Of a stretch of DNA of 22,103 bases, positions 6,675-13,918 are shown piece by piece. Numbering within the stretch: position 1 is the stretch's first letter; every line of letters begins with the position of its first letter. Location of the stretch: contig JAISYB010000030.1 in the NCBI GenBank assembly GCA_031270215.1, positions 1-22,103 on the forward strand, given 5' to 3'. This DNA comes from Streptococcaceae bacterium (GTDB lineage: Bacteria > Bacillota > Bacilli > Lactobacillales > Streptococcaceae). The notes below the pieces were generated by a model, which worked only from the letters and a program-made list of their open reading frames with translations, searched no databases and was not told the origin of the DNA. The position numbers were made by a program, and so were the translations under genes.

Positions 6675-7990
6675 ATAACAAATTTTGGATAATTGTTAAG
6701 GAAGTTTATCGTAAAAACGTTAAGTCTTGGTCCTTCCTAATTGCTATTTTAACACCAATTTTAACGTTTGCTATTTTTGGATTAATTGGTTTCTTTGCAG
6801 CTAAAAGTTCAGATATTACAGAAAAACAAGAAGTAGCTATTGTTAGCCAAATTGACAATGTAAATCAAACTTTCAAAAGCGTAAACAAAACTGACAAGAA
6901 TGTTTCAGGTATAAATGTAGATGCTTTATCAAATCATTATCGCTTTTTCTCCAGTGAGAAAAAAGCTAAAGCTGCTCTAAAGAAAGAAAAAATTAAAGCC
7001 TATGTCATTGTCAAAGAGAAGGATGATAAATTATCAGCTAATATTTACAGTGTAGATTCAAATAATCAGGCTTTAGTGATATCTATTACAGAGATAGTTC
7101 AAGCTATCCAGACAAATATTAATCAAGAAAAGCTTAAATTAACAAGTTCAGAGTTATCCACTTTACATCAAAAAGCTAGCGTTGAGGAAAAGAAAGTATC
7201 ATTTGAAGATTCAGATAAAAATAATGATACACAGGAATATTCTGGTATTAGAACGGGAATATCTTACACCTTAGAAGTGGTTATTTTCATGTTTATAATG
7301 CTTTTTGCCTCCTCAGTGACACAAGAAATCGCTTCTGAAAAAGGCACAAGGATTATGGAGATCCTTCTTTCTAGCATAACAGCAAAAACGCACTTTTATG
7401 GCAAAATAGTAGGGATTACCTTGGTAATCATAACGCAATTTCTTTCGTATGTGGTTCTTTTTGGCGCCGGATTCCTTTGGTTGAAATCGACTTTTGGAGA
7501 TATAATTACAAAAATTTTACAAGAAATTGACTTTAGTAAGCTGTTTGGTGATGGTTTCTATCTAATTATTCCTATTACTATTTTAAGCTTCGGGATATAT
7601 ATCATTGTTGCAGCACTTTGTGGCTCGCTTGTTTCAAAAATGGAAGATGTTCCTAAGGCGACACAACCGATAGTATATCTAGCTATGATTGGTTATATTT
7701 CTTGTGTTACATTTGGTAATGGAAGTAGTAAAGATGCACTCATTATAAAAATCATGAGTTTTATACCATTTACCTCGACTTTTGCAATGCCATTACGACT
7801 TGCTAAAGGATATGCGAATTCCTTAGAAGCTTGGATTTCAATTGCGATACTGATTGTTGCGGAGATTGTCATTTTACAATTTTCAGCAAAAATGTATCAA
7901 ACAAATGTTTTGATTTATAACGATAATGGGCTATTGAAAAGTTTTAAACAAGGTCTTCAGGCAATGAAACGAAATAAAGCAGTAAAATAG
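6671..7990 (+). CDS. natB: ABC-2 type exporter permease, NatB-like
   Basis: This is the membrane partner of the preceding ATPase. The 439-residue protein has one N-terminal membrane segment (about 20-45), then a large polar, lysine-rich extracytoplasmic domain (about 50-195), then roughly five hydrophobic segments from about 200 to 415. This is the NatB/YhaP-type ABC-2 topology. The block SSVTQEIASEKGTRIMEILL, right after the second membrane segment, is the diagnostic ABC-2 permease motif. The ATG overlaps the natA stop. The gene ends in a hairpin-rich gap rather than a simple terminator. The substrate is unknown. Confidence 0.85.
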   Translation: MNNKFWIIVKEVYRKNVKSWSFLIAILTPILTFAIFGLIGFFAAKSSDITEKQEVAIVSQIDNVNQTFKSVNKTDKNVSGINVDALSNHYRFFSSEKKAKAALKKEKIKAYVIVKEKDDKLSANIYSVDSNNQALVISITEIVQAIQTNINQEKLKLTSSELSTLHQKASVEEKKVSFEDSDKNNDTQEYSGIRTGISYTLEVVIFMFIMLFASSVTQEIASEKGTRIMEILLSSITAKTHFYGKIVGITLVIITQFLSYVVLFGAGFLWLKSTFGDIITKILQEIDFSKLFGDGFYLIIPITILSFGIYIIVAALCGSLVSKMEDVPKATQPIVYLAMIGYISCVTFGNGSSKDALIIKIMSFIPFTSTFAMPLRLAKGYANSLEAWISIAILIVAEIVILQFSAKMYQTNVLIYNDNGLLKSFKQGLQAMKRNKAVK

Positions 7991-8200
7991 CGTATTGTCA
8001 TGAAGAAAGTGAAACAGCGGTGTGAACAATTAGAAAATTGAGGAGATTAATACACCGTTTGTCTTTACTATATTACAAAATCTGTGAATATGTCCTAGAC
8101 TTGTAAGTGTGAATAGGCACACAGTCTTTAAAAACAAGAATGTGTTAAATCACTAGGATCTGATTGAATATGCTTAATTTGTCTTTTTAAGCTAACTTAT
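7991..8200 (+). other. Hairpin-rich intergenic region 3' of natB, possible structured RNA
   Basis: No ORF is supported here. Several inverted repeats are visible: CGGTGT (8019-8024) pairs with ACACCG, extended by AAA/TTT; TCCTAG (8092-8097) pairs with CTAGGA (8153-8158) and encloses a GTGTG/CACAC hairpin; and GCTTAA/TTAAGC lies at 8172-8191. The first 45 nt or so (AAGAAAGTGAAACAGCGG, later TAGAAAATT) resemble the 5' end of the RNA elements behind dnaA and rnjA, but the rest does not align. It may terminate natAB or encode a small RNA. Confidence 0.35.
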
Positions 8201-8201
8201 A

Positions 8202-8257
8202 GATAAAAACCACCTTTTTTAAGACTACTAATCAAAAGTAGCTTAAGAATGGTGGTT
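8202..8257 (-). terminator. Terminator of rocS
   Basis: AACCACC (8208-8214) pairs with GGTGGTT (8251-8257), with an inner TTAAG/CTTAA and CTACT/AGTAG stem. On the minus strand it is followed by GGTTTTTATC, so the U-run fits termination of rocS. On the plus strand it may also stop natAB readthrough. Confidence 0.75.
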
Positions 8258-8298
8258 GTATTTGTGTGCGTGATATTATTTGCTTACGGATAAATAGG

Positions 8299-8844
8299 TT
8301 ATTTGTTTTCAGTTTTTTTTCTAAATAATTTTGCAAAAAATCCTTTTGTTTGTTCCTCTTTTAATTCTAAAGACAATATTTCAGAATCCCGCATAGCTTT
8401 GGCTGTGAGTTGTTGCTGCTGATCTATTTGCTTATCTTTCTCTGCAATTTGCAAATCTTTTACAGAGATTTGACGATCTTTTTCATCTAATTGCGTGTCT
8501 TTATTGATAATTTGTAAATCTTTAGCCTTCAATTGAGAATAAAGTCGATTAATTTCAGCATCTTTACTATCAACGATAAGTTGTAAAGGATTTAACGACT
8601 CATTAAACACATTTATGTTATCTGTTACATCATTTGTTTCATCAGGCAAAACAATTTCAACGTCTAACTTGTAGATTTCAGCAAGTTTTTTTATACCTTG
8701 TAAAGTGACAACATTTTTACCTAACTCATTCTTTGTAAAGAACATGTCATCTAATTTTTTTACACGGTTATTCATTGCTTGACGTGTTACTCCGAAAATA
8801 TCAGCTAATTCAGTAATTGTTTTTGGTGCAATAATTTCTGTCAT
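8299..8844 (-). CDS. rocS: RocS-like chromosome segregation regulator (HTH, coiled coil, amphipathic tail)
   Basis: The 181-residue protein matches the architecture and key segments of Streptococcus pneumoniae RocS, which interacts with ParB and DNA and contributes to chromosome segregation and nucleoid protection. It has an N-terminal helix-turn-helix (TITELADIFGVTRQAMNNRV, about 9-28), then a KNVVTLQGIKKLAEIYK segment. A long coiled coil (about 90-160) has repeating KDxQI units and ends in QQQQLTAKAMRDSE. The basic aromatic tail KGFFAKLFRKK is a likely membrane-binding amphipathic helix. It lies about 1.7 kb from a perfect parS site and close to oriC, fitting a role at the origin. The ATG has AAGGAG 5 nt upstream. 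Similar DUF536-type proteins occur on lactococcal plasmids, so a plasmid-derived paralogue is the main alternative. Confidence 0.8.
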   Translation of the reverse strand: MTEIIAPKTITELADIFGVTRQAMNNRVKKLDDMFFTKNELGKNVVTLQGIKKLAEIYKLDVEIVLPDETNDVTDNINVFNESLNPLQLIVDSKDAEINRLYSQLKAKDLQIINKDTQLDEKDRQISVKDLQIAEKDKQIDQQQQLTAKAMRDSEILSLELKEEQTKGFFAKLFRKKTENK

Positions 8845-8874
8845 GATTACTCCTTTTGATTTTTAGATATTTAT

Positions 8875-8903
8875 ATTGTAAATAATTTGACAATATTTGT
8901 AAA
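8875..8903 (-). promoter_or_regulatory. Promoter of rocS overlapping a shared 28-nt motif
   Basis: On the minus strand, -35 TTTACA (8903-8898) and -10 TACAAT (8880-8875) have an ideal 17-nt spacer. Almost the whole promoter lies in the motif also found upstream of natA (5729-5756), so a protein bound there would occlude RNA polymerase. Autoregulation by the RocS HTH is a reasonable but untested guess. Confidence 0.65.
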
Positions 8904-8925
8904 TAGAAATAAGCATTAAAAAAAT

Positions 8926-9675
8926 TTATGGATTTACACCATAATCATTTCCATTTTTTATTGCACTAAAAACATCTCGTTTCGCCATCTTTACAGCATC
9001 AAGTGTTGAAAAGCCTAAGGCGATATAACTGGCAATAGTTGATGACAACATGCAACCAGCACCATTTGCATTTTTGTCAAGCTTATCGGTTTGCAGGAAA
9101 TTAAATGTCAAGCCATCGTAAAATAAATCAAGAGCATTAGGAGTATTTAAACGATTTCCTCCTTTAACAAAGGTTGTTTTAGCCCCTAAAGCGATTAATT
9201 TTTGACATGATGTTTCCATATCTTTGACAGCAGATATTTTTCCCATTGTTATAATTTCAGCCTCTTTTAAATTAGGTGTAATAATTGTTGCTTTTGGTAA
9301 AAGAAGATCAATAAGTGTTTTCGTGACAAGGGTTACTTTTTTATCCCCTATTTCCTTAAAAACTAAAACAGGATCTAAGACGATTGGAATATTTTGAAAA
9401 TTGTTTAAAAACCGATCCACCAATTCAATTTGCTCAAAATTTGGTAAAAAACCAATTTTTATTGCGGAGAATGGTATATTTTTCAATGTGTTTAGTTGTT
9501 TTTCAAGGGTATTCGTTGGAATTTCATAGATTTGGTAATCTAAATTTTCTGCAGAAACAATTGATGTAATGATAGAAAAAGCAAATAAATTTTTCTTTTT
9601 AAAGGTTGCTAAATCAGTCTGGATTCCGCCACCAGATAAAACATCACTGCCACCGATTGTTAAAATGTAGGTCAT
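8926..9675 (-). CDS. Pyridoxine/hydroxymethylpyrimidine kinase, ThiD/PdxK family
   Basis: This PfkB-superfamily kinase phosphorylates pyridoxal/pyridoxine or hydroxymethylpyrimidine for vitamin B6 salvage or thiamine synthesis. The 249-residue product begins YILTIGGSDVLSGGGIQTDL, the ThiD substrate-binding segment. It has the conserved VLDPV near 99-103, ITPNLKEAE near 132-140, and an anion-hole/catalytic NGAGC near 204-208. ThiD proper usually has HGTGC here, so the variant favours a B6-type or bifunctional kinase. The ATG overlaps the truA stop by 4 nt (ATGA), and AAGGAGGT lies inside the end of truA. truA followed by such a kinase is a common streptococcal arrangement. The family is confident; the substrate is not. 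Confidence 0.85.
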   Translation of the reverse strand: MTYILTIGGSDVLSGGGIQTDLATFKKKNLFAFSIITSIVSAENLDYQIYEIPTNTLEKQLNTLKNIPFSAIKIGFLPNFEQIELVDRFLNNFQNIPIVLDPVLVFKEIGDKKVTLVTKTLIDLLLPKATIITPNLKEAEIITMGKISAVKDMETSCQKLIALGAKTTFVKGGNRLNTPNALDLFYDGLTFNFLQTDKLDKNANGAGCMLSSTIASYIALGFSTLDAVKMAKRDVFSAIKNGNDYGVNP

Positions 9676-10418
9676 ATATATCTTACCTCCTTTAAATAAA
9701 GGCCTTCTGGATGTGCAGTTGGTCCCGCTAATGAACGATTTTTGGTTTCTAAAATGTGCTCGATTTGATTAACAGGCATTTTTCCATTACCTATTTTAAT
9801 TAAAGTACCAACCATATTCCGAACTTGCTTGTATAAAAAACCATTTCCATGAAAAATAAAATGAATTTCATTATTTTTTCTAAAAATTTCCGTATGAAAA
9901 ATTGTCCGGATTTTGTTTTCAACTGAAGTTCCGCTTGCTGTAAATCCAGTGAAATCATGTGTGCCCTCTAATTGCTTGATTGCAAATGCCATTTTAGAAA
10001 TATCTAATGGATATGGAAAATGACTTGTATAGGTTCTGATAAAAGGATTCCTAGACTTATTATTATCTAATCGAAATAAATATGTTTTTTGATGTGGTTG
10101 ATATCTTGCATGCCAATCATTTGCTACAATTTCAATTGAATGAATTGCAATATCCTCTGTACTTTGTGTATCTAAGGCGAAACGAAGTTTTTCAATTTCT
10201 CGTTGTTCATTTAAATCGAAATGAATAACTTGCCCAAGAGCATGAACGTGGGCATCTGTCCGTCCAGAACCTTGAACAATGACAGGTAAGTTACTGTTTA
10301 ATTTTGTTAATGTTTTTTCAAGCTCTTCTTGGACACTTCTTACATTTGGTTGTCTTTGAAAGCCATGAAAATTTGTACCATCATAAGCAATAATGGCTTT
10401 ATAGCGGGTAATTGTCAT
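9672..10418 (-). CDS. truA: tRNA pseudouridine(38-40) synthase TruA
   Basis: TruA isomerises uridine to pseudouridine at positions 38-40 of the tRNA anticodon stem. The 248-residue protein has the family signature GSGRTDAHVHALGQ, with the catalytic Asp at residue 55. It also has RYQPHQKTYLFRLD near 105-118, GTHDFTGF near 150 and FLYKQVRNMVGTL near 200-212. The ATG at 10418 has GAAGGA 6 nt upstream. It is the first gene of a two-gene minus-strand unit with the downstream kinase. The gap before it holds the parS site. It is full length. Confidence 0.96.
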   Translation of the reverse strand: MTITRYKAIIAYDGTNFHGFQRQPNVRSVQEELEKTLTKLNSNLPVIVQGSGRTDAHVHALGQVIHFDLNEQREIEKLRFALDTQSTEDIAIHSIEIVANDWHARYQPHQKTYLFRLDNNKSRNPFIRTYTSHFPYPLDISKMAFAIKQLEGTHDFTGFTASGTSVENKIRTIFHTEIFRKNNEIHFIFHGNGFLYKQVRNMVGTLIKIGNGKMPVNQIEHILETKNRSLAGPTAHPEGLYLKEVRYI

Positions 10419-10494
10419 GATTTTTCCTTCGCAAAAATTTATTATTGTCTAGTTTATTATAGTTTAAAAAATCAATGTTTGTTAGAAAAAACGA

Positions 10495-10510
10495 TGTTTC
10501 ACGTGAAACA
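10495..10510. other. parS: parS centromere site (ParB binding)
   Basis: TGTTTCACGTGAAACA is a perfect 16-bp palindrome that fits the Firmicutes parS consensus (TGTTNCACGTGAAACA). ParB loads here and spreads to help segregate the origin. It lies intergenic between divergent truA and queT, about 6 kb from the downstream origin subregion. I see no other close match in the window (13/16 at 4058-4073). The parA/parB genes are not present. Confidence 0.95.
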
Positions 10511-10526
10511 TTTTTATAAATGGAGG

Positions 10527-10576
10527 TACTTTACAAATAAACTTAATATTATCGGTTGTAATCTATGTGTAAAGTA
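10527..10576. repeat. Inverted repeat beside parS
   Basis: TACTTTACA (10527-10535) and TGTAAAGTA (10568-10576) form a perfect 9-bp inverted repeat with a 32-nt loop. It has no T-run, so it is unlikely to be a terminator. The left arm overlaps TTTACAAATAA, resembling the rocS promoter motif. The function is unknown. Confidence 0.4.
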
Positions 10577-10651
10577 ATTCGCAAGCTTTATGTGAAACGA
10601 TTGATTGATAAATGAAGAGTAGTTTTTCTTCGTAATAAATTGTATAATTTA

Positions 10652-10660
10652 TGATATGAT
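10652..10660 (+). promoter_or_regulatory. Extended -10 promoter of queT
   Basis: TGATATGAT contains a TGn extension and TATGAT (5/6). It would place the transcript start near 10667, a few bases before the riboswitch. An alternative -10, TATAAT, lies at 10643-10648. No clear -35 is seen for either. Confidence 0.55.
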
Positions 10661-10671
10661 AAAAATTATAA

Positions 10672-10735
10672 CTTTCATCACTTCACTTCTTTGGATGAAA
10701 GTAGTAGCTACAATTATTGTAGTAAAGGAGAGAAA
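10672..10735 (+). promoter_or_regulatory. preQ1-II riboswitch controlling queT
   Basis: The leader follows the preQ1-II (COG4708) layout. A perfect 8-bp stem CTTTCATC/GATGAAAG (10672-10679 and 10694-10701) carries a pyrimidine-rich loop ending TTCTTT. A joining segment, a small hairpin CTACAA/TTGTAG (10708-10713 and 10717-10722) and AAAGGAGA follow, the last overlapping the ribosome site. Pairing of TTCTTT with AAAGGA makes the pseudoknot that hides the Shine-Dalgarno when preQ1 is bound, reducing translation. This class is known from Streptococcus and Lactococcus upstream of queT. The match is by structure and position, not by covariance search. Confidence 0.85.
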
Positions 10736-11224
10736 ATGAATAATATTACTGTAAAAGAATTAATTAAATTAGCGATTATTACGGCGTTATATGTGACGAT
10801 TACGATTTTTTTAGCACCAATAAGTTATGGAATAATACAAGTACGTTTTTCTGAAGCATTTAATCATTTGGTGCTTTATAATCGAAAATATCTCTATGCG
10901 GTAACATTAGGTGTTTGTTTATCTAACTTCTATCAATTTGGCATTGTGGATGTGATTGTTGGGGGAGGCGCTACATTTGTATTTTTATCACTTGCGCTTT
11001 TTATCACTAAGCATGTTAAGGAGATGTGGAAGAAGCAACTCATTACTTCCCTATTAATGGCAATCTCAATGTTCACAATTGCTTTGGAATTAAAAATTTT
11101 AGGTTTGGAATCGCATGGTTTTTGGTTGATATTTATTATGATGGCGTTAGGTGAGTTTGTGGCAATGATGGTAGGTTCTATCATTATTCGTAGCATGGAT
11201 AAGATAATTGATTTTAAAAATTAA
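10736..11224 (+). CDS. queT: QueT, queuosine-precursor ECF transporter S component
   Basis: QueT is the substrate-binding membrane subunit of an energy-coupling factor importer that takes up queuosine precursors such as preQ1. The 162-residue protein is very hydrophobic, with about five or six membrane segments. It carries the family blocks FLAPISYGIIQVRFSEAF (about 22-39) and the glycine-rich IVDVIVGGGAT (about 68-78). I chose ATG 10736, with AAAGGAG inside the riboswitch. The longer TTG reading from 10691 would translate the riboswitch itself and is rejected. The shared ECF-T/A/A' subunits are not in this window. tRNA-Leu follows with its own promoter. Confidence 0.92.
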   Translation: MNNITVKELIKLAIITALYVTITIFLAPISYGIIQVRFSEAFNHLVLYNRKYLYAVTLGVCLSNFYQFGIVDVIVGGGATFVFLSLALFITKHVKEMWKKQLITSLLMAISMFTIALELKILGLESHGFWLIFIMMALGEFVAMMVGSIIIRSMDKIIDFKN

Positions 11225-11237
11225 TTGGAAATTTTGA

Positions 11238-11266
11238 TAGACAGTAAAATAGCTTAATGATAAGAT
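11238..11266 (+). promoter_or_regulatory. Promoter of tRNA-Leu
   Basis: TAGACA (5/6 to TTGACA, 11238-11243) and TAAGAT (4/6 to TATAAT, 11261-11266) are separated by 17 nt. The tRNA begins 20 nt later. Readthrough from queT is possible because no terminator separates them. Confidence 0.5.
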
Positions 11267-11285
11267 AACAAGGTAGGGATTTGTC

Positions 11286-11371
11286 GCGGAGATGGCGGAA
11301 TTGGCAGACGCGCAAGACTAAGGATCTTGTGACCTACTTTGGTCGTGAGGGTTCAAGTCCCTTTCTCCGCA
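11286..11371 (+). tRNA. tRNA-Leu (anticodon AAG)
   Basis: This 86-nt class II tRNA has acceptor GCGGAGA/TCTCCGC and anticodon stem CAAGA/TCTTG with loop CTAAGGA (anticodon AAG, decoding CUU). A long variable arm lies around GACCTACTTTGGTC, the T-loop is TTCAAGT, and the discriminator is A. CCA is not encoded. The 3' flank carries a repeat also found behind tRNA-Thr. Confidence 0.95.
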
Positions 11372-11373
11372 TA

Positions 11374-11439
11374 CTAAAAGTACTAAAACCATTGAGGTAA
11401 TAGTACTTTTTTGTTTTTGTCCCAGAAATGTCCCATTTT
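11374..11439 (+). repeat. tRNA-trailer repeat, copy 1, with terminator hairpin
   Basis: This 66-nt block is almost identical to 21851-21917 behind tRNA-Thr: four substitutions and one indel by my count. Its first half is a terminator, AAAAGTACTA (11376-11385) with TAGTACTTTT (11401-11410) and a T-run. The second half, TTTTTGTCCCAGAAATG onward, is not needed for termination yet is conserved. On the minus strand, 11436-11383 reads MGHFWDKNKKVLLPQWF and a stop. It could be a duplicated terminator or the scar of an element that integrated at tRNA 3' ends. Confidence 0.8.
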
Positions 11440-11771
11440 ATAATCGGTAATATTTTGTGGAAATTACTTTTTTCAAAAAATCGTCCACTTTCACTCACGT
11501 AAATTTTGGAGCTACTCTGCTTTGCTTAAGGTAGTCGCCCAAAAATTTTGGAGTTAATGGTGCTTTATTTTTTGCATACTACGTTGATGAATTAAATAAC
11601 TACCTGTGTAGAAATCTTGCTTATTATTTATTCACGAATAGAAATTTGATAGTTGATTGAGTATAAAAATATTTTTAGGGGTAAAGTAAGCAATTTTAGC
11701 TTTGGGGCTCATCGGATAAACAGATGTAAGATTAGAAATAATCTAGCTTGAAATCGGCTTTAGATTTAGGA
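11440..11771. other. Non-coding gap between tRNA-Leu and the MFS pseudogene
   Basis: I see no gene here. One strong inverted repeat is present: AAATTTTGG with CTAC (11501-11515) against GTAG and CCAAAAATTT (11531-11548). It could act as a bidirectional terminator or be the remnant of a mobile element end. The remainder looks like decaying AT-rich DNA, consistent with the pseudogene next to it. Confidence 0.45.
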
Positions 11772-12891
11772 TTATGTGCCATTATATTTCCTCAAGTCCG
11801 TCAAAAGCGTGAGTATCGCAAAACTAATAAAGGCAACGCTAATAATGGCAAAACTCATCAGGGGATTGGTGATTTTGACTACAGAAAAAGTGAATAATTC
11901 CTGCAAGAACGATGATGTTACCTCCCATATTATACATTGATAACAATACAGCACGATGTTGTTCGTTGCCACTTTCTGTAATTGATAAATTTTGCAGCTC
12001 AGAGAAAATATAAGTAGGTAAGTAGCTGTAACAAAGTCATGATTAAAAGCGAAGCGAATTTATTAGGAATGGCATATAGACCCAAAAAAGCACTTCCGAT
12101 AATTAAAAATATCACTTGCCAAATCTGATTTTCCTGATAGCGTGCCAGCCACTCAAGTAGGCGTGGTGTGAGCAGTCCAATCACTTCTCCTGCTAAAAAT
12201 ATTAGCGTCATATATTTAACATCGAAATGAATCACAGTCAATTTCTCCACAAAAAAGAAATTAATCAGGATATCCGCCAAAGTCATCAGCGAACTCGCAC
12301 TTGATAATAAGATGAATTGACGAGATTTCAAAATTAAAAAGTTGAAGCTCGGACGTTTTGCTTTAGCGTGATGTGCCGACACATCGGGGATAAATAAAGC
12401 AGCTAACAATGCAACGATCGTTGACAAAATGGTTAATACCAATAAACCATTAAGATGAACCGCATCATATAAAACGTAAAATAAACCTGTCGATACGATA
12501 AATCCGAGTGCTGAAAAATTCCCATTAATCGCCGAAATTTTCTTGTATTTTGCCTACTCAAATCCCTCATAAATCAAAGCTGAGATGGTACCTGAAGCAA
12601 AACAACTCGCAATTCCCTCGATTAATGGCTTCCAATACAAACCAGACCATGTGACTTGCAGGAAGAAAAAGTAATCTTGCTAAAATCATTAAGAACGTTG
12701 ATAATAAAATTGATTTTTTATAGCCAATTTTGTCAGTAATCAATCCAAGAGGAACTTCTCCAAGGAGGATAACTGCCTGTAAAATGAGTTGTAATAAGAA
12801 AAATTGGTTGATGTCAATCCCGCGAGATGTTCGTAAATAAAAGGCAGAATAAGACTTGTAAAAAACGAAAGGAGCTAGGTGTGCGTTTCAT
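11772..12891 (-). pseudogene. Degraded MFS-family transporter
   Basis: Fragments of one major facilitator protein are readable in several frames. The N-terminal FYLRTSRGIDINQFFLLQ and GEVPLGLITDKIGYKKS blocks (the latter the loop 2-3 motif) are followed by EGIASCFASGTISALIYEGFE, an internal TAG near 12557, then a 147-codon open stretch (12442-11999). The C-terminal LQNLSITESGNEQHRAV and LLSMYNMGGNII segments are in another frame, and the last 30 or so codons in yet another. The ATG near 12891 is out of frame with the first domain. I count at least four frameshifts plus one in-frame stop. This is clearly inactive and not the result of a single sequencing error. The substrate is unknown. It is isolated between tRNA-Leu and the cystine operon. 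Confidence 0.88.
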
Positions 12892-13065
12892 GTAACAACT
12901 CCAATATCTTTGGTTTTGCGATACCTTCTATAATGTTCTATTTTTTAGGATAAGCTCATTTATTCAGAGCTAATTATATCATCTCTAATCTGTTAATATT
13001 TATCTCATGAAGAAAGTATATCACTTGATGTAATATAACTATCACACATTAATTAATAAACATGG

Positions 13066-13071
13066 TAGAAT
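13066..13071 (+). promoter_or_regulatory. Possible -10 of the amino-acid ABC operon
   Basis: TAGAAT (5/6) lies 33 nt before the binding-protein ATG. No good -35 is visible (CACACA at the 17-nt position), which suggests activator-dependent initiation. AT-rich symmetric sequence at 13049-13056 (TTAATTAA) could be part of a regulator site. Weak. Confidence 0.3.
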
Positions 13072-13103
13072 ATATTTACTTTGTAAAAAGATTGGAGATT
13101 AAA

Positions 13104-13895
13104 ATGAAAAAGAATCGTTTAGTTGCATGGATGGGTATTTTAGTGATTAGTTTTATCTTGATAGGTTGTGGTAAGAAAAAAGATGTATCTGATAATAGCT
13201 ATGAAGAAATAAAAAAACAAGGCGTGATAAAAATTGGAACTGAAGGAACTTACTCACCATATTCATATCATAATGAGAAAGATAAATTAGTTGGTTATGA
13301 TGTTGATGTCGCTCGTGCTGTTGCCAAAAAATTGGGGATAAAAGCAGAATTTGTCGAATCTCCATGGGATTCAATGTTATCGGCTTTTGATGCTGGTAAA
13401 TCGGATGTTGTTTTTAATCAGGTCGGGATTACAAAAGAGCGTAAAGTCAAATACGATTATACCAAGCCATATACAGTTTCACATAGTGTACTCATTGTTA
13501 AAAAGGAAAATCAAGACATTAAAGATTTTGAAGATTTAAAAGGTAAAACAAGTGCTCAGACATTGACTAGTAATTATGGAACATTAGCAGAAAAATATGG
13601 TGCAACACTTGTCGGTACGGATGGTTTTAGTAAATCAATCGAGCTGGTAATTGAAGGACGTGCAGATGCAACTTTAAATGATGATGTGACGTTTTTAGAT
13701 TATAAAAAACAAAAGCCTGATGCACCGATTAAAATCGTAGCAGAAAGCTCAGAAGAAACCAAAACGGCTGCGATTGTCAAAAAAGGTGATAAAGATTTAG
13801 TTAAAGCAATTGATCAAGCATTGATAGATTTAAAATCGGAAGGCAAATTAAAGGAAATTTCCAAAAAATATTTTGGAAAAGATATTTCGGAATAA
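13104..13895 (+). CDS. Polar amino-acid (probably cystine) ABC transporter, substrate-binding lipoprotein
   Basis: This is the extracellular solute-binding protein of a PAAT-family importer, anchored in the membrane as a lipoprotein. The 263-residue product has a signal peptide with lipobox LIGC (Cys22). It is followed by the family 3 fold: GVIKIGTEGTYSPYSYH near 40-56, LVGYDVDVARAVAKKLG near 63-79 and DVVFNQVGITKERK near 104-117. The spacing and the WDSMLSAFDAGKSD block resemble cystine-binding TcyA/FliY proteins. I chose ATG 13104 (TTGGAG upstream); the longer reading from 13062 adds residues before the signal peptide. The first gene of a three-gene operon, 23 nt before the permease. The family is certain; cystine specificity is inferred. 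Confidence 0.88.
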   Translation: MKKNRLVAWMGILVISFILIGCGKKKDVSDNSYEEIKKQGVIKIGTEGTYSPYSYHNEKDKLVGYDVDVARAVAKKLGIKAEFVESPWDSMLSAFDAGKSDVVFNQVGITKERKVKYDYTKPYTVSHSVLIVKKENQDIKDFEDLKGKTSAQTLTSNYGTLAEKYGATLVGTDGFSKSIELVIEGRADATLNDDVTFLDYKKQKPDAPIKIVAESSEETKTAAIVKKGDKDLVKAIDQALIDLKSEGKLKEISKKYFGKDISE

Positions 13896-13918
13896 TCGTT
13901 TTTTAGAAAGAGAAAATA

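Noticed and set aside
10329..10577. ORF covering the truA start, parS and the following gap
   Set aside because: It is antisense to truA, includes the parS palindrome and lacks a ribosome site.
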